A stretch of 64,000 nt of DNA, taken from contig NZ_JFGT01000005.1 in assembly GCF_000599885.1 (NCBI RefSeq), positions 992,001-1,056,000 on the forward strand, read 5' to 3'. A program made the position numbers and the translations under genes. Of this stretch, positions 1 through 10,249 are shown in pieces. The DNA is from Pantoea sp. IMH. Its GTDB lineage: Bacteria > Pseudomonadota > Gammaproteobacteria > Enterobacterales > Enterobacteriaceae. How positions within the stretch are numbered: position 1 is the stretch's first letter; each line of letters starts with the position of its first letter. Under the pieces are notes generated by a model that was not told the origin of the DNA, did not search any database, and worked only from the letters and a program-made list of their open reading frames with translations.

Positions 1-413
1 CTGCTGCTCGTCGCCGCGCCCGTGAATGTGCCGTCCAGGCGCTTTACTCCTGGCAGTTGTCCAAAAACGACATCGCTGATGTCGAATACCAGTTTCTGGC
101 GGAGCAAGACGTCAAAGACGTTGATATCAGCTATTTTCGCGAGCTGCTGAGCGGCGTTGCGACCAACAGCGCCTATCTTGACGGGCTGATGAAGCCTTAT
201 CTGTCTCGTCAGCTGGAAGAGCTGGGACAGGTTGAGAGGGCCGTTCTGCGGATCTCACTGTACGAGCTGAGCAAGCGTTCTGACGTTCCCTATAAAGTGG
301 CAATCAATGAGGGGATTGAGCTGGCTAAAATTTTCGGTGCCGAAGACAGCCATAAGTTTGTCAACGGCGTACTGGATAAAGCCGCTCCGCAAATCCGCCC
401 CAATAAGAAGTAA
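1..413 (+). CDS. nusB: Transcription antitermination factor NusB (5' end cut by window)
   Basis: NusB binds boxA RNA with NusE (S10) and supports antitermination of rRNA operons. The reading frame is already open at base 3 and continues unbroken to the TAA at 411-413. The visible residues match E. coli NusB from about residue 4 onward (an Ala-Ala-Arg-Arg-Arg start, then the [11 protein letters not shown] helix), so only about three N-terminal residues lie outside the window. The TTG at 57 is an internal Leu codon, not the start. The conserved C-terminal [12 protein letters not shown] segment is present. It is followed directly by an intrinsic terminator and then thiL. Confidence 0.96.
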   Translation, partial: AARRRARECAVQALYSWQLSKNDIADVEYQFLAEQDVKDVDISYFRELLSGVATNSAYLDGLMKPYLSRQLEELGQVERAVLRISLYELSKRSDVPYKVAINEGIELAKIFGAEDSHKFVNGVLDKAAPQIRPNKK

Positions 414-420
414 TCCTCCC

Positions 421-449
421 AGGCCGGTCTTCCGGCCTTCTTTTTTTTA
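421..449 (+). terminator. Intrinsic terminator between nusB and thiL
   Basis: A 7-bp perfect stem (AGGCCGG / CCGGCCT) with a 4-nt loop is followed by TC and eight T. The T tract ends only about 18 nt before the thiL ATG, so there is no room for a separate thiL promoter between them. It may act as a partial terminator or attenuator inside the operon. Confidence 0.8.
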
Positions 450-466
450 TACTCGGAACGCACTCT

Positions 467-1444
467 ATGGCCTGTGGCGAATTCGAACTTATTACGCGCT
501 ATTTTGATCGCGTAACGAGCTCCCGTCGCGATGTGGAAAAGGGCATCGGCGATGACTGCGCACTACTGACTCTTCCTGAAAAACAGACGCTGGCGATCAG
601 CACCGATACGCTGGTGGAAGGGGTTCATTTTCTGCGTGATATGCATCCGGCAGACCTTGGCTACAAGGCGCTGGCGGTCAACCTGAGCGACCTCGCCGCG
701 ATGGGGGCCGATCCCGCCTGGCTGACGCTGGCGCTGACGCTGCCTGAGATTAACGAGCCCTGGCTGAAGGCATTCAGCGACAGCCTGTTTGAGTTGCTCG
801 ATTATTATAATATGCAGCTGATCGGTGGGGATACCACCCGCGGCCCGTTAAGTATGACGCTGGGTATTCATGGCCTGGTGCCGCAGGGCAGGGCGCTGAA
901 GCGATCCGGTGCGCGTCCAGGCGACTGGATTTATGTGACCGGGACGCTGGGCGACAGCGCGGCAGGACTGGCGCTGCTGCAGCACCAGATGAAAATCAGC
1001 GATCCTGTCGCTCATGAGGCGCTTATCAAAAGGCATCTGCGTCCCATGCCGCGTATTTTGCAGGGACAGGCACTCCGGGATCTTGCCAGCGCCGCTATCG
1101 ATCTTTCAGACGGTCTGATTTCTGATTTGCGTCATATCCTGAAGGCCAGTGACTGTGGAGCCCGCGTTAACCTGGAGGCTTTGCCGATTTCCGGCGTTAT
1201 GCAGCAGCATTTTGAGCCTGCGCAGGCACTGCGCTGGGCCTTAAGCGGTGGAGAAGATTACGAGCTCTGCTTCACCGTTCCCGAAATTAATCGCGGTGCG
1301 CTGGACGTTGCGCTCGGCCATTATGGCGTGCCCTTTACCTGCGTCGGCCAGATGGCACCGCAGTCGGAAGGGTTGGTGCTATTACAGGATGGCACGCCGG
1401 TAAATATCGACCTGAAAGGATTTGATCATTTTGACGCTCGATAA
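467..1444 (+). CDS. thiL: Thiamine-monophosphate kinase ThiL
   Basis: ThiL phosphorylates thiamine monophosphate to the active cofactor thiamine diphosphate using ATP. The 325-residue length equals E. coli ThiL. Visible family motifs are the acidic Mg/ATP residues in GIGDD (26-30), the STDT strand at 45-48, [10 protein letters not shown] (72-81) and GGDTTRG (121-127), typical of the PurM/ThiL kinase fold. The start is ATG 467 with a weak GGAA Shine-Dalgarno about 9 nt upstream. It lies in the usual nusB-thiL-pgpA order, and its 3' end overlaps pgpA. Confidence 0.97.
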   Translation: MACGEFELITRYFDRVTSSRRDVEKGIGDDCALLTLPEKQTLAISTDTLVEGVHFLRDMHPADLGYKALAVNLSDLAAMGADPAWLTLALTLPEINEPWLKAFSDSLFELLDYYNMQLIGGDTTRGPLSMTLGIHGLVPQGRALKRSGARPGDWIYVTGTLGDSAAGLALLQHQMKISDPVAHEALIKRHLRPMPRILQGQALRDLASAAIDLSDGLISDLRHILKASDCGARVNLEALPISGVMQQHFEPAQALRWALSGGEDYELCFTVPEINRGALDVALGHYGVPFTCVGQMAPQSEGLVLLQDGTPVNIDLKGFDHFDAR

Positions 1445-1928
1445 AGATGTGGCGAAAAGCCGCCTGAATATGCGCAATCCCTGGCATCTGCTGGCAACCG
1501 GCTTTGGCAGCGGGCTGAGCCCTTATATGCCCGGCACCGTGGGTTCGGTAGCCGCGATCCCGTTCTGGTGTCTGCTGACCTGGCTGCCACAGGATCTCTA
1601 TTCGCTGGTCGTGATGTTCGGCATTTCTATCGGCGTTTACCTTTGCCATCGCACTGCGAAAGATATGGGCGTGCACGATCACGGCAGCATTGTCTGGGAT
1701 GAGTTTATTGGTATGTGGATCACGCTGATGGCGATCCCGGTAAATAGCTGGCAGTGGGTACTGGCCGGTTTTGTGGTGTTCCGCATTCTGGATATCTGGA
1801 AGCCGTGGCCGATTCGCTGGTTCGATCGCAATGTGCACGGCGGGATGGGTATCATGGTGGATGATATTATTGCCGGGATCGTCTCTGCCGGTATTCTTTA
1901 CTATGCAGGCCATCTGCTGGCGAGTTGA
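1431..1928 (+). CDS. pgpA: Phosphatidylglycerophosphatase A
   Basis: PgpA dephosphorylates phosphatidylglycerophosphate to phosphatidylglycerol at the inner membrane. The protein (165 aa from this start) aligns along its length with E. coli PgpA, including the signature [15 protein letters not shown] and the NVHGGMGIM segment near the C terminus, with several hydrophobic membrane segments. No ATG lies near the expected start. Two in-frame TTG codons exist, at 1422 and 1431. The AAAGGA at 1415-1420 is correctly spaced only for TTG 1431, which I prefer. The gene overlaps the end of thiL by 14 nt, suggesting translational coupling. Confidence 0.9.
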   Translation: MTLDKDVAKSRLNMRNPWHLLATGFGSGLSPYMPGTVGSVAAIPFWCLLTWLPQDLYSLVVMFGISIGVYLCHRTAKDMGVHDHGSIVWDEFIGMWITLMAIPVNSWQWVLAGFVVFRILDIWKPWPIRWFDRNVHGGMGIMVDDIIAGIVSAGILYYAGHLLAS

Positions 1929-2030
1929 TAAAGGGCGGGGCTGTTGCCCTGACGGTTTTTGCTAAAGTGCCAACGCCGGGAACAGTCCCTGCTCGTGAAG
2001 ACGCAAAAGCGATCGTCTTTAATACCACAG

Positions 2031-2052
2031 CCCGCGCTGTGCATAGCGCGGG
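2031..2052. terminator. GC-rich hairpin between convergent pgpA and yajO
   Basis: An 8-bp perfect stem (CCCGCGCT / AGCGCGGG) with a 6-nt loop sits in the 179-nt gap between the converging pgpA and yajO genes. It has no strong T tract on either strand, so it may act as a weak bidirectional terminator or 3' end stabiliser. Confidence 0.4.
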
Positions 2053-2107
2053 ACGCTTTACTCCCCGTTCCCGTCGCATAACGCCTGTCAGAACGCTTTA
2101 AGCAATG

Positions 2108-3082
2108 CTATTCAAAACCGACCACCGGATGCGGCTGATAAACGCTCTCAAGCTCGATAATCTCTTCGCGGCTCAGCTCAACCTCTACGGCATTCACCAG
2201 ATCCGCCAGCTGCTCCGCCCGTGATGCGCCCACAATAGGGGCAGCGACAGCAGGTTGGGTCAGCAGCCATGCAAGCGCAATCTGCGCCCGGCTAACGCCT
2301 TTATCACCGGCAATGGCGGCGAGGCGCTGTGCGATAGCTGCATCATTTTCTTCCGTCTTGTCATACAGCGTACTGGCAAACTCATCTGAAACGGAGCGGG
2401 CAGTAGTTTCCCCCCATGGACGGGTCAGACGGCCACGCGCCAGCGGACTCCAGGGCAGGACGGCAATGTTCTCAGCCTCGCAGAGCGGATGCATCTCGCG
2501 CTCTTCTTCCCGCTGAATCAGGTTGTACTGATCCTGCATCGTGACAAAGCGCGTCCAGCCATGACGATCGGCGGTATAAAGCGCTTTAGCAAATTGCCAG
2601 GCGTACATTGACGAGGCGCCGATGTAACGTGCTTTACCCGATTTCACCACATCATGCAGCGCTTCCAGCGTCTCTTCCAGTGGAGTGTTGTAATCCCAGC
2701 GGTGGATTTGCAGCAGATCGATATAATCCATGCCAAGCCGGGAGAGGCTGTCGTCAACGGACTGCATGATAGTCGCGCGGGAGAGGCCGCCAGCCAGATT
2801 GCTCATCGGGAAATAGACCTTGGTCGCGACGACGATCTCATCTCGGCGGGCAAAATCTTTCAGGGCGCGTCCTACGATCTCCTCACTGCTACCGTCGGAG
2901 TAGCTATTGGCGGTATCGAAAAAATTGATGCCTGATTCCAGCGCCTGTTTGATGAGTGGCCTGCTGCTTTCTTCCGGCAGCGTCCACGCGTGACGCCCGC
3001 GAGCAGGCTCACCAAAGGTCATACAACCCAGGCAGAGGCGGGAAACGGTCAGGTCGGTAGTCCCCAATTGCGTGGTTTTCAT
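2108..3082 (-). CDS. yajO: Aldo/keto reductase YajO
   Basis: A NAD(P)H-dependent aldo/keto reductase of the TIM-barrel superfamily. E. coli YajO has been implicated in 1-deoxyxylulose-linked thiamine synthesis, consistent with its place behind dxs. From ATG 3082 the product is 324 aa, the E. coli length. The catalytic tetrad is visible: Asp56, Tyr61 (DTANSY), Lys88 (ATK) and His127 (QIHRWD). The C-terminal PHPVVGF tail is conserved. Start 3082 is preferred over the longer frame because AGGAG lies 6 nt upstream and the family begins here. It follows dxs on the same strand after a 96-nt gap containing a hairpin. Confidence 0.94.
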   Translation of the reverse strand: MKTTQLGTTDLTVSRLCLGCMTFGEPARGRHAWTLPEESSRPLIKQALESGINFFDTANSYSDGSSEEIVGRALKDFARRDEIVVATKVYFPMSNLAGGLSRATIMQSVDDSLSRLGMDYIDLLQIHRWDYNTPLEETLEALHDVVKSGKARYIGASSMYAWQFAKALYTADRHGWTRFVTMQDQYNLIQREEEREMHPLCEAENIAVLPWSPLARGRLTRPWGETTARSVSDEFASTLYDKTEENDAAIAQRLAAIAGDKGVSRAQIALAWLLTQPAVAAPIVGASRAEQLADLVNAVEVELSREEIIELESVYQPHPVVGFE

Positions 3083-3149
3083 GCAGGCTCCTGCAGGTCG
3101 GTTGAGGGCATTAAGCCGGTTCACAATCCGGTAAGCATAGCAGGTGCAT

Positions 3150-3169
3150 TGCTCCCCGGATGGGGAGCA
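3150..3169 (-). terminator. Hairpin between dxs and yajO
   Basis: A perfect 8-bp stem TGCTCCCC / GGGGAGCA with a 4-nt loop lies just after the dxs stop on the minus strand. It has no T tract, so it may be a processing or stabilising hairpin within a dxs-yajO transcript rather than a true terminator. Confidence 0.35.
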
Positions 3170-3178
3170 GAATCTTAT

Positions 3179-5044
3179 TTACAACGTCAGCCAGCGGTCT
3201 ATCTGCTTCGCGATGCCTTCAGCATCCAGTTGATAATCATGGCGGATCTCGTCCTGCGTGCCCTGCGGAATGAACTCGTCCGGCAGGCCCAGATTCAGCA
3301 CCGGTACCAGTACACGTCTGGCCATCAGCACTTCATTCACGCCGCTACCAGCGCCTCCTTTGATGGCACCTTCTTCCAGAGTAATCAGCGCCTCATGGCT
3401 GGCGGCGAGCTCGACGATCAGTGCTTCATCAAGCGGCTTCACAAAACGCATATCCACCAGGGTAGCGTTAAGCGATTCGGCAACGGTCTGAGCTTCCGGC
3501 AGCAGGGTACCAAAGTTCAGGATCGCCAGTTTCTCACCTTCACGTTTCACCACACCTTTGCCCAGCGGCAGAGAGGCGAGCGGCTGGAGTTCAGCGCCGG
3601 TCCCGGTACCGCGGGGATAGCGTACCGCGCTGGGGCCGTGCGAGTAGTGGTAGCCGGTATAGAGCATCTGACGGCACTCATTCTCATCACTCGGCGTCAT
3701 GATCACCATGGAGGGGATACAGCGCAGGAAAGCGATATCAAACGCGCCCTGATGCGTCTGGCCATCGGCGCCGACGATGCCGCCACGGTCAATGGCAAAC
3801 AGCACCGGCAGCTTCTGAATAGCCACATCGTGAATCAGCTGATCGTAGGCACGCTGAAGAAACGTCGAGTAGATAGCCACAACCGGTTTATAGCCGCCAA
3901 TGGCCAGTCCGGCGGCAAAGGTGACTGCGTGCTGTTCAGCAATGGCTACGTCGAAGTACTGAGCCGGATAGTCACGGGAGAAGCTCACCATACCGGAGCC
4001 TTCACGCATGGCGGGCGTTACCGCCATCAGTTTTGCATCATCAGCGGCGGTTTCACTCAGCCACTGACCAAAAATTTTGGAATAGGTGGGCAGACTTTCT
4101 GCCGACTTTGGCAACAAGCCGCTGGCCGGATCGAATTTGGGTACCGCATGCCAGCTGATCGGGTCTTTCTCTGCTGGCGCGTAGCCTTTGCCCTTTTTCG
4201 TCATGATATGCAGGAACTGTGGCCCTTTCAGATCGCGCATATTGCGCAACGTCTGAACCAGTGTCAGCACATCATGACCATCAACAGGACCGATGTAGTT
4301 AAAGCCCAGCTCCTCGAAAAGCGTACCGGGCACGACCATCCCTTTCAGATGCTCCTCGGTGCGCCTCACCAGTTCTTTAATCGGCGGCAGACCCGTCAGT
4401 ACTTTCTTACCGCCTTCACGCAGACGCGAATAGGTTTTACCGGAGAGAATCTGCGCTAGGCGATTATTCAGCGCGCCGACGTTTTCCGAGATCGACATCT
4501 CATTGTCATTCAGCACGACCAGCAGATCGGCTTTGATATCACCGGCATGGTTCATCGCTTCAAACGCCATACCGGCGGTAATTGCGCCATCGCCGATCAC
4601 GCAGGCGGTACGCCGGCCCTTGCCCTCTTTCTCCGCCGCGACGGCCATGCCCAGTCCGGCGCTGATAGAGGTGGAGGAGTGCCCGACGTTCAGCACGTCA
4701 TACTCACTTTCATCGCGCCAGGGGAAAGGGTGTAACCCGTTTTTCTGGCGGATGGTGCCGATACGGTCGCGGCGGCCGGTCAGAATTTTGTGTGGGTACG
4801 CCTGGTGACCCACGTCCCAGACCAGATGATCGAAGGGCGTATTATAGACGTAATGCAGCGCAACGGTCAGTTCAACCACGCCAAGACCAGAAGCAAAGTG
4901 GCCGCTGGAGCGGCTGACGCTATCTAACAGGTACTGGCGCAGCTCATCGCAGAGTTTTGGCAGGCTTTCTTTAGGAAGCAGACGTAGTTCCGTGACCTCG
5001 CTGGCCAGTGCCAGCGTTGGGTATTTTGCAGTATCAAAACTCAT
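3179..5044 (-). CDS. dxs: 1-deoxy-D-xylulose-5-phosphate synthase
   Basis: Dxs condenses pyruvate and glyceraldehyde-3-phosphate into DXP, the first step of the MEP isoprenoid pathway and a precursor for thiamine and pyridoxal. The 621-aa protein matches E. coli Dxs throughout. It shows His49 and His80, the thiamine diphosphate/Mg motif GDG at 151-153 ending in the NDN at 179-181, and the catalytic Glu in VAIAEQHAV near residue 370. The transketolase C-terminal domain is intact. It lies 15 nt downstream of ispA in the ordinary xseB-ispA-dxs operon. Confidence 0.98.
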   Translation of the reverse strand: MSFDTAKYPTLALASEVTELRLLPKESLPKLCDELRQYLLDSVSRSSGHFASGLGVVELTVALHYVYNTPFDHLVWDVGHQAYPHKILTGRRDRIGTIRQKNGLHPFPWRDESEYDVLNVGHSSTSISAGLGMAVAAEKEGKGRRTACVIGDGAITAGMAFEAMNHAGDIKADLLVVLNDNEMSISENVGALNNRLAQILSGKTYSRLREGGKKVLTGLPPIKELVRRTEEHLKGMVVPGTLFEELGFNYIGPVDGHDVLTLVQTLRNMRDLKGPQFLHIMTKKGKGYAPAEKDPISWHAVPKFDPASGLLPKSAESLPTYSKIFGQWLSETAADDAKLMAVTPAMREGSGMVSFSRDYPAQYFDVAIAEQHAVTFAAGLAIGGYKPVVAIYSTFLQRAYDQLIHDVAIQKLPVLFAIDRGGIVGADGQTHQGAFDIAFLRCIPSMVIMTPSDENECRQMLYTGYHYSHGPSAVRYPRGTGTGAELQPLASLPLGKGVVKREGEKLAILNFGTLLPEAQTVAESLNATLVDMRFVKPLDEALIVELAASHEALITLEEGAIKGGAGSGVNEVLMARRVLVPVLNLGLPDEFIPQGTQDEIRHDYQLDAEGIAKQIDRWLTL

Positions 5045-5059
5045 CAGAGACTCATGAAG

Positions 5060-5962
5060 TTATTTGTCGCGTTCAATTATGTAACTTGCCAGCGCCTGGA
5101 GTGACGTCGTTTTATAAGATTGCGCGGCAAGGATATCTAATGCGTTGAGAGATTCCTGATAGAGATCTCTCGCTTTTTCCCGTGCGCCTTCCAGTCCCAG
5201 CAGGGCCGGATAGGTACTTTTACCCAAATCCTGATCGGCTCCCTGCCGTTTCCCGATAATTGCGGTATCGCCAACCACATCCAGAATATCGTCCTGTACC
5301 TGAAAGGCGAGGCCGATCGCACTGGCGTAGCGGTCGAGCGCGGGCAACGCCTCGCGGCCACGCTCTCCGGCTGCCAGCGCGCCCAGGCGAACTGCTGAAC
5401 GGATCAGCGCCCCGGTTTTGAAGCGATGAATTTGCTCCAGTGCAGAGAGCGTGACTTGCTGGCCTTCTGCGGCCAAATCAAGCGCCTGACCGCCGCACAT
5501 GCCTGCGACGCCGCTGGCCTGAGCCAGCTCCGAAATCATCGCAATACGATCGGTGGGCGTGACGCCGGGCATGGGTGTATCGGCCAGTATAGTAAACGCC
5601 AGCGTTTGCAGGGCATCTCCGGCTAAAATAGCCGTATCTTCACCATATTTTATATGACAGGTCGGCTGGCCGCGACGCAGACTGTCGTCATCCATGGCGG
5701 GCAGGTCATCGTGAATAAGCGAATAGGCATGAATACATTCTACTGCAGCAGCCGGCGCGTCAAGCGCCTGGGTATCAGCATGTAACATCTCGCCGGTGGC
5801 ATAGACCAGAAAGGGGCGTAGCCGCTTGCCCCCTAATAATGCACCATACTGCATCGCTTCCACCAGAGGAGAACTCTGAAAGGGCAGCGGAGCGATAAAG
5901 CGCGTCAGGGCCTGATTCACTCTGGCGTGGTGAGCATGGAGTAAAGCGGTAATATCCATCAC
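5060..5962 (-). CDS. ispA: Farnesyl diphosphate synthase (geranyltranstransferase)
   Basis: IspA builds geranyl and then farnesyl diphosphate from IPP and DMAPP. Both aspartate-rich metal motifs of prenyl synthases are present: DDLPAMDD at 85-92 and DDILD at 224-228. GGKRLRP (44-50) supplies the basic diphosphate-binding residues. The length is 300 aa against 299 in E. coli. The first ATG overlaps the xseB stop as ATGA, implying translational coupling. A second ATG immediately follows and could be used instead with one residue less. Confidence 0.97.
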   Translation of the reverse strand: MMDITALLHAHHARVNQALTRFIAPLPFQSSPLVEAMQYGALLGGKRLRPFLVYATGEMLHADTQALDAPAAAVECIHAYSLIHDDLPAMDDDSLRRGQPTCHIKYGEDTAILAGDALQTLAFTILADTPMPGVTPTDRIAMISELAQASGVAGMCGGQALDLAAEGQQVTLSALEQIHRFKTGALIRSAVRLGALAAGERGREALPALDRYASAIGLAFQVQDDILDVVGDTAIIGKRQGADQDLGKSTYPALLGLEGAREKARDLYQESLNALDILAAQSYKTTSLQALASYIIERDK

Positions 5963-6201
5963 TCTTGTTCCGGCGTGAAAGGGGCCAGTCCGGCCTCTTT
6001 GTCATCATTCAGCAGGATCTGCACACGCTGTTCTGCCTGTTGCAGCTTTTGCTGGCCCACACGCGCAAGCTGTACGCCGCGTTCAAATTCATTGAGCGCC
6101 TCTTCCAGTGGCAGGTCGCCACTTTCCAGACGGGAAACAATCTGCTCCAGCTGCTGCAGGGAACTTTCGAAGCTGGCGGGCTGTTCGGCTTTTTTTGGCA
6201 T
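5959..6201 (-). CDS. xseB: Exodeoxyribonuclease VII small subunit
   Basis: XseB is the small helical subunit that binds in several copies to XseA to form exonuclease VII, which degrades single-stranded DNA. The product is 80 aa, exactly the E. coli length, with the conserved [19 protein letters not shown] core and the helical [15 protein letters not shown] segment. It is the first gene of the xseB-ispA-dxs operon, and its stop overlaps the ispA start by 4 nt. Confidence 0.96.
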   Translation of the reverse strand: MPKKAEQPASFESSLQQLEQIVSRLESGDLPLEEALNEFERGVQLARVGQQKLQQAEQRVQILLNDDKEAGLAPFTPEQE

Positions 6202-6541
6202 AATCGCTATCGGCTCGATCTTAAAATCACAGGTAAGTCGCTCATGGTAGCCGACTCGAAATGATTAGCAAAATAATGATATCGGCAACGGTTGAAGAAG
6301 CAGTTGCCGCGCGAATGTGATACACTCCTGCCCCTGGATGTATCCCCTTCATTCCTGAAGTCGCAGCGCTGTTGGCTGCGTGCATTCATCTCTGCCGCTT
6401 ACCCGTAAGCCGTCAGAAACGCCTGCACTTGCCGCCTCGTTGTATTTTGGATAGCCAGGATAAAAGCTGCTGCAAGTCAATGATTTTACCTGCTAAGTGC
6501 CGATGTTTCAGCACTTAATTGCCCAACGAACCCGTGCCGCC
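6202..6541. other. Divergent intergenic region xseB / thiI
   Basis: A 340-nt region between the divergent starts of xseB (-) and thiI (+). It must hold promoters for both. The only element I can point to is an extended -10-like TGATACACT at 6318-6326 facing thiI, without a clear -35. Open frames here are short and show no family resemblance. Confidence 0.4.
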
Positions 6542-7990
6542 ATGAAGTTTATTATTAAGCTGTTCCCCGAAATTACCATCAAAAGCCAGTCTGTTCGCCT
6601 GCGTTTTATTAAAATTTTGACGACGAACATCCGAAACGTGCTGAAAGACAGCGATGAAACGCTTGCCGTGGTGCGTCACTGGGATCATATCGAAGTCCGG
6701 TCGAAAGATGAAAGCAAGCGTGAGACGATCGTCGATGAACTCTCCCGCATTCCCGGTATCCACCATGTGCTGGCTGTGGAAGATCGTCCCTATACCGATA
6801 TGCATAACATCTTCGAACAGGCGCTGGAACTGAACCGCGACCGTATTGAAGGCAAAACCTTTGCGGTACGCGTGAAGCGCCGTGGCAAACACGACTTTAG
6901 TTCGCAGGATGTGGAACGTTATGTGGGCGGCGGGCTGAATCAGCATGTAGCAACTGCCCAGGTGAAGCTCAACCATCCTGAAGTGACGGTGAATCTGGAA
7001 ATTGAAGATGACCGTCTGCTGCTGGTTACCGGACGCCACGAAGGGATCGGCGGCTTCCCGATTGGAACGCAGGAAGATGTGATGTCGCTGATTTCCGGCG
7101 GTTTCGACTCCGGCGTTTCCAGCTATATGCTGATGCGCCGTGGCTGTCGCGTCCATTATTGCTTCTTCAACCTCGGCGGGGCCGCGCATGAGATCGGCGT
7201 GCGGCAGGTAGCGCACTATCTGTGGAGCCGTTTTGGCCGTTCGCATAAGGTTCGCTTTGTGGCGATCGACTTTGAGCCGGTCGTGGGCGAGATCCTCGAA
7301 AAGATCGATGATGGTCAGATGGGCGTGGTACTGAAACGTATGATGGTACGCGCCGCTTCGCAGATTGCCGAGCGCTACGGCGTGCAGGCGCTGGTCACCG
7401 GCGAAGCGCTGGGGCAGGTATCAAGCCAGACGCTGACGAATCTGCGCCTGATTGATAACGCCTCTGATACGCTGATCCTGCGTCCGCTGATTTCGCATGA
7501 CAAAGAGCACATTATCAACCTGGCCCGCCATATCGGCACGGAAGATTTTGCCCGCACCATGCCGGAATATTGTGGCGTGATCTCAAAAAGCCCGACGGTC
7601 AAGGCGGTCAAATCCAGAATCGAAGGCGAAGAGCAGCACTTCGATTTCGCTATCCTTGATAAAGTGGTGGCTGAAGCAACTAACGTCGATATCCGCCAGA
7701 TCGCGGAAGAGACGCAGCAGGAAGTGGTTGAAGTAGAAACCGTCGTCTCCTTTACGGAGAACGATGTGGTGCTAGATATCCGCTCTGCGGATGAACAGGA
7801 CGATCGCCCGCTCGCGCTGGAAGGCGTTGAAGTTAAAGGGATGCCTTTCTATAAGCTGAGCTCGCAGTTTGGCAATCTCGACCAGAATAAAACCTGGCTG
7901 CTTTACTGTGACCGTGGCGTGATGAGCCGTCTTCAGGCGCTTTATCTGCATGAGCAGGGATATAAAAACGTTAAGGTCTATCGTCCGTAG
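6542..7990 (+). CDS. thiI: tRNA 4-thiouridine sulfurtransferase ThiI
   Basis: ThiI makes 4-thiouridine at position 8 of tRNA and supplies sulfur to ThiS for the thiazole of thiamine. The start at ATG 6542 gives 482 aa, the E. coli length. An upstream in-frame ATG would add 15 unrelated residues. Domains in order are an N-terminal NFLD/THUMP RNA-binding part (about 1-165), the PP-loop SGGFDS at 185-190, Cys344 (PEYCGV) and a C-terminal rhodanese domain with the persulfide-carrying Cys456 (LYCDRGV). All the key residues for both activities are present. Confidence 0.97.
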   Translation: MKFIIKLFPEITIKSQSVRLRFIKILTTNIRNVLKDSDETLAVVRHWDHIEVRSKDESKRETIVDELSRIPGIHHVLAVEDRPYTDMHNIFEQALELNRDRIEGKTFAVRVKRRGKHDFSSQDVERYVGGGLNQHVATAQVKLNHPEVTVNLEIEDDRLLLVTGRHEGIGGFPIGTQEDVMSLISGGFDSGVSSYMLMRRGCRVHYCFFNLGGAAHEIGVRQVAHYLWSRFGRSHKVRFVAIDFEPVVGEILEKIDDGQMGVVLKRMMVRAASQIAERYGVQALVTGEALGQVSSQTLTNLRLIDNASDTLILRPLISHDKEHIINLARHIGTEDFARTMPEYCGVISKSPTVKAVKSRIEGEEQHFDFAILDKVVAEATNVDIRQIAEETQQEVVEVETVVSFTENDVVLDIRSADEQDDRPLALEGVEVKGMPFYKLSSQFGNLDQNKTWLLYCDRGVMSRLQALYLHEQGYKNVKVYRP

Positions 7991-7999
7991 CGGCAGACA

Positions 8000-8026
8000 G
8001 GGAGCGGGCCGTCTCGCTCCCTTTTA
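8000..8026 (+). terminator. Intrinsic terminator of thiI
   Basis: A stem GGGAGCG / CGCTCCC with an 8-nt loop is followed by TTTTA, 10 nt after the thiI stop, in the gap between convergent thiI and yajL. Confidence 0.7.
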
Positions 8027-8059
8027 TAGTTGGCCTGCAACAACTTACTTAGCCGCCCG

Positions 8060-8662
8060 TTATTCCCATTCCCGATAGTCATAGATTCCCGCAGCGAGCA
8101 CCAGCTGGCTCGCGACCTCGTGCGCTTTCTCCTTGCTTACCAGCAAATCGATCAGCTTAAGCGCGAAATCCATTGCGGTGCCAGGCCCCTGGCTGGTCAG
8201 CAGATTCACTCGTGGATCCCAGACCACGCGCTTATCCATCCACTTTTCTTCTGGAATGGTTTCCTTCAAACCTGGAAACCCGGTCATATTCCCAACCGGG
8301 AAGAGGTTGTGCGGCACCAGTACAGTTCCCGTAGCGGCACAAATAGCCGCGACTATGCGGCCCGCCAGATGAAACTGACGCACCGTTTCGACCAGCAGCG
8401 GGCTGTCGCGAAACGCCTCCGCGCCTTTTAAGCCGCCGGGCAGTACAATCGCGTCAAAGTCGTTATCGGCCACCTCAACGAGTGGAGCATCCGCCATCAG
8501 ACGAACGCCACGTGAGCAGACGATTTCCCGGCTGCCGTCGTCAGTGACGCTGGCAGAGGTAACGTTCAGCCCGGCGCGGACCAGCAAATCGATCGTAGTA
8601 ACGGCTTCCGTTTCTTCACTGCCAGGTGCCAGGCAGACCAGCACCGATGCGTTCGCGTTCAT
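8060..8662 (-). CDS. yajL: Protein/nucleotide deglycase YajL (DJ-1/PfpI family)
   Basis: YajL is the bacterial relative of human DJ-1 and acts in oxidative-stress protection as a chaperone and reported deglycase. The product is 200 aa, against 196 in E. coli. The reactive nucleophile-elbow Cys108 sits in AAICAAT, and the partner Glu lies in the conserved GSEETEA segment (14-20). GGAG lies 7 nt before ATG 8662. The start lies inside the panE 3' end (47-nt overlap), so the two genes are probably co-transcribed and coupled. An older name is thiJ. Confidence 0.95.
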   Translation of the reverse strand: MNANASVLVCLAPGSEETEAVTTIDLLVRAGLNVTSASVTDDGSREIVCSRGVRLMADAPLVEVADNDFDAIVLPGGLKGAEAFRDSPLLVETVRQFHLAGRIVAAICAATGTVLVPHNLFPVGNMTGFPGLKETIPEEKWMDKRVVWDPRVNLLTSQGPGTAMDFALKLIDLLVSKEKAHEVASQLVLAAGIYDYREWE

Positions 8663-9536
8663 AGTTTTGCTCCTTACGCTTAATCATTTCATAAAGGCGG
8701 TTATTTTCCGGCGTACTCAGCCCCTGAGCCCGCGCACGGCGAATAAGGTAGCCGGTAATATAATCTATCTCCGTCCGGCGACCTGAGCGGATATCCTGCA
8801 ACATGGAAGAGATATTGGCTGCGGTACTGTCAATGACTTCCATCACATAGGCCAGAAGCGTTTCTGGCGTGGTATGTTGTCCCTCTCGCTCCATGACTGC
8901 CGCCACCTCTTCACAAACTGCGCTAATCTCCCGCGGATGGTGAAGCAACTCACCATTAGGGCAGTCGAATTCAACCGTAAGTGGGTTGATGACGCAATTA
9001 ACGGCCAGCTTGAGCCAGGCTGCAGGCGCGATATTATTATGCCAGGCCACGTCGGGCAGGGCATTATGCAGCGTCTCTGCCAGAGCGCTGAGCGATCCGG
9101 CATCCGGAGAAATTGGCCCGATATGCGTCACGCCTGCGGCTACATGCACGATGACCGTATCATCATGGCGGGCGGCGTGGGTGGTCATCCCCTTCAGTAA
9201 CGGTTGAGAAAGGCCGGAAAGTTCATCCAGCGTGCCCATGCCATTATGCAACAGTAAAATCGGGCAGGAATCCCGTAATATAAACTGGAGATTCCTGACG
9301 GCTACGGAAACCTGCCAGGCTTTAAGCGTCACCAGCAGCAGGTCGCTATCTGCCAGAAACTTCGGGTCGTTGGCAATGAAGGTCTTATTGATGACGACTC
9401 CGTCCAGCCCCATAACATTGACTGAACAGTATGGCTGGGGGACCCGCAGCCAGCCCTGAACGTCATGACCTTGGCGTTCAAGCGCGGCCAGCCAGATTTG
9501 ACCCAGCGCACCACATCCCAGTACGGTAATCTTCAT
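8616..9536 (-). CDS. panE: 2-dehydropantoate 2-reductase
   Basis: PanE reduces ketopantoate to pantoate with NADPH in the pantothenate/coenzyme A pathway. The 306-aa product shows the N-terminal dinucleotide-binding GCGALG at 7-12, the HNGMGT segment, and the conserved [14 protein letters not shown] block that carries the catalytic lysine. The start ATG 9536 has GGAGG 4 nt upstream. It runs divergently from yajQ and overlaps the downstream yajL, as in E. coli. Confidence 0.96.
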   Translation of the reverse strand: MKITVLGCGALGQIWLAALERQGHDVQGWLRVPQPYCSVNVMGLDGVVINKTFIANDPKFLADSDLLLVTLKAWQVSVAVRNLQFILRDSCPILLLHNGMGTLDELSGLSQPLLKGMTTHAARHDDTVIVHVAAGVTHIGPISPDAGSLSALAETLHNALPDVAWHNNIAPAAWLKLAVNCVINPLTVEFDCPNGELLHHPREISAVCEEVAAVMEREGQHTTPETLLAYVMEVIDSTAANISSMLQDIRSGRRTEIDYITGYLIRRARAQGLSTPENNRLYEMIKRKEQNYERERIGAGLPGTWQ

Positions 9537-9709
9537 TCGTCCTCCCTGCAGACGGACTGCGTTAATACAACCGGATGATGGTTGTCCCCTCAGAGCGCCC
9601 GCAGGCAGACTGAGGGAGAATCTCTTATTATAGCTTTCTGCGCCGACGGTTTTTTTAGCCGGCTTAAGTGGGTATTATGCATGTCACTTTTGCATCAGGA
9701 GAAGAGATC

Positions 9710-10201
9710 ATGCCATCTTTCGATATCGTTTCAGAAATTGATATTCAGGAAGTTAAAAACGCGGTGGAAAATGCCAACCGCGAAATCGCGAGCCGTTTCG
9801 ACTTCCGTAACGTTACCGCCAGTTTTGAGCTGAATGAGAAAAATGAATCGGTGAAGGTTTTAAGCGAGTCGGACTTTCAGGTTAAGCAGTTGGTGGATAT
9901 CCTGCGTGAAAAGCTACTGAAGCGCGGGATTGAAGGGGCTGCGCTGGAAGTTCCCGATGAGATTGAGCACAGCGGTAAAAGCTGGAGCGTGGAAGCTAAA
10001 ATGAAGCAGGGCATTCCGACCGACGTGGCAAAGAAAATTGTGAAGCTGATTAAAGACAGTAAGCTGAAAGTACAGTCTCAGATTCAGGGCGAAGAAGTGC
10101 GCGTTACTGGAAAATCCCGGGATGACCTCCAGGGCGCGATGGCGCTGATACGTGGCGGCGATCTGGGACAGCCTTTCCAGTTTAAAAATTTCCGCGACTA
10201 A
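9710..10201 (+). CDS. yajQ: Nucleotide-binding protein YajQ
   Basis: YajQ belongs to the UPF0234 family of small cytoplasmic proteins with two ferredoxin-like domains. Members bind nucleotides, and a Xanthomonas relative binds cyclic di-GMP. Starting at ATG 9710 the protein is 163 aa, exactly the E. coli length, beginning MPSFDIVSE and ending [15 protein letters not shown] is well placed upstream. A longer frame starting 42 nt earlier lacks an equivalent site. It is a single gene ending in a hairpin shared with convergent yajR. Confidence 0.95.
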   Translation: MPSFDIVSEIDIQEVKNAVENANREIASRFDFRNVTASFELNEKNESVKVLSESDFQVKQLVDILREKLLKRGIEGAALEVPDEIEHSGKSWSVEAKMKQGIPTDVAKKIVKLIKDSKLKVQSQIQGEEVRVTGKSRDDLQGAMALIRGGDLGQPFQFKNFRD

Positions 10202-10209
10202 TGACCAGA

Positions 10210-10237
10210 GAGAGGCGGGGAAGCCTTCCCGCCTCTC
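10210..10237. terminator. Bidirectional hairpin yajQ / yajR
   Basis: A 13-bp stem built from GAGAGGCGGG..AAG and CTTCCCGCCTCTC (one bulged G) fills the 48-nt gap between convergent yajQ and yajR. There is no long T tract, but the stem is strong and placed to serve both genes. Confidence 0.6.
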
Positions 10238-10249
10238 ACCGTTGGTCCG

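Noticed and set aside
2990..4459. 489-codon open frame antisense to dxs and yajO
   Set aside because: It is the mirror of strongly conserved dxs coding sequence, has no family resemblance, and long antisense frames are expected in GC-rich genes of this codon usage.
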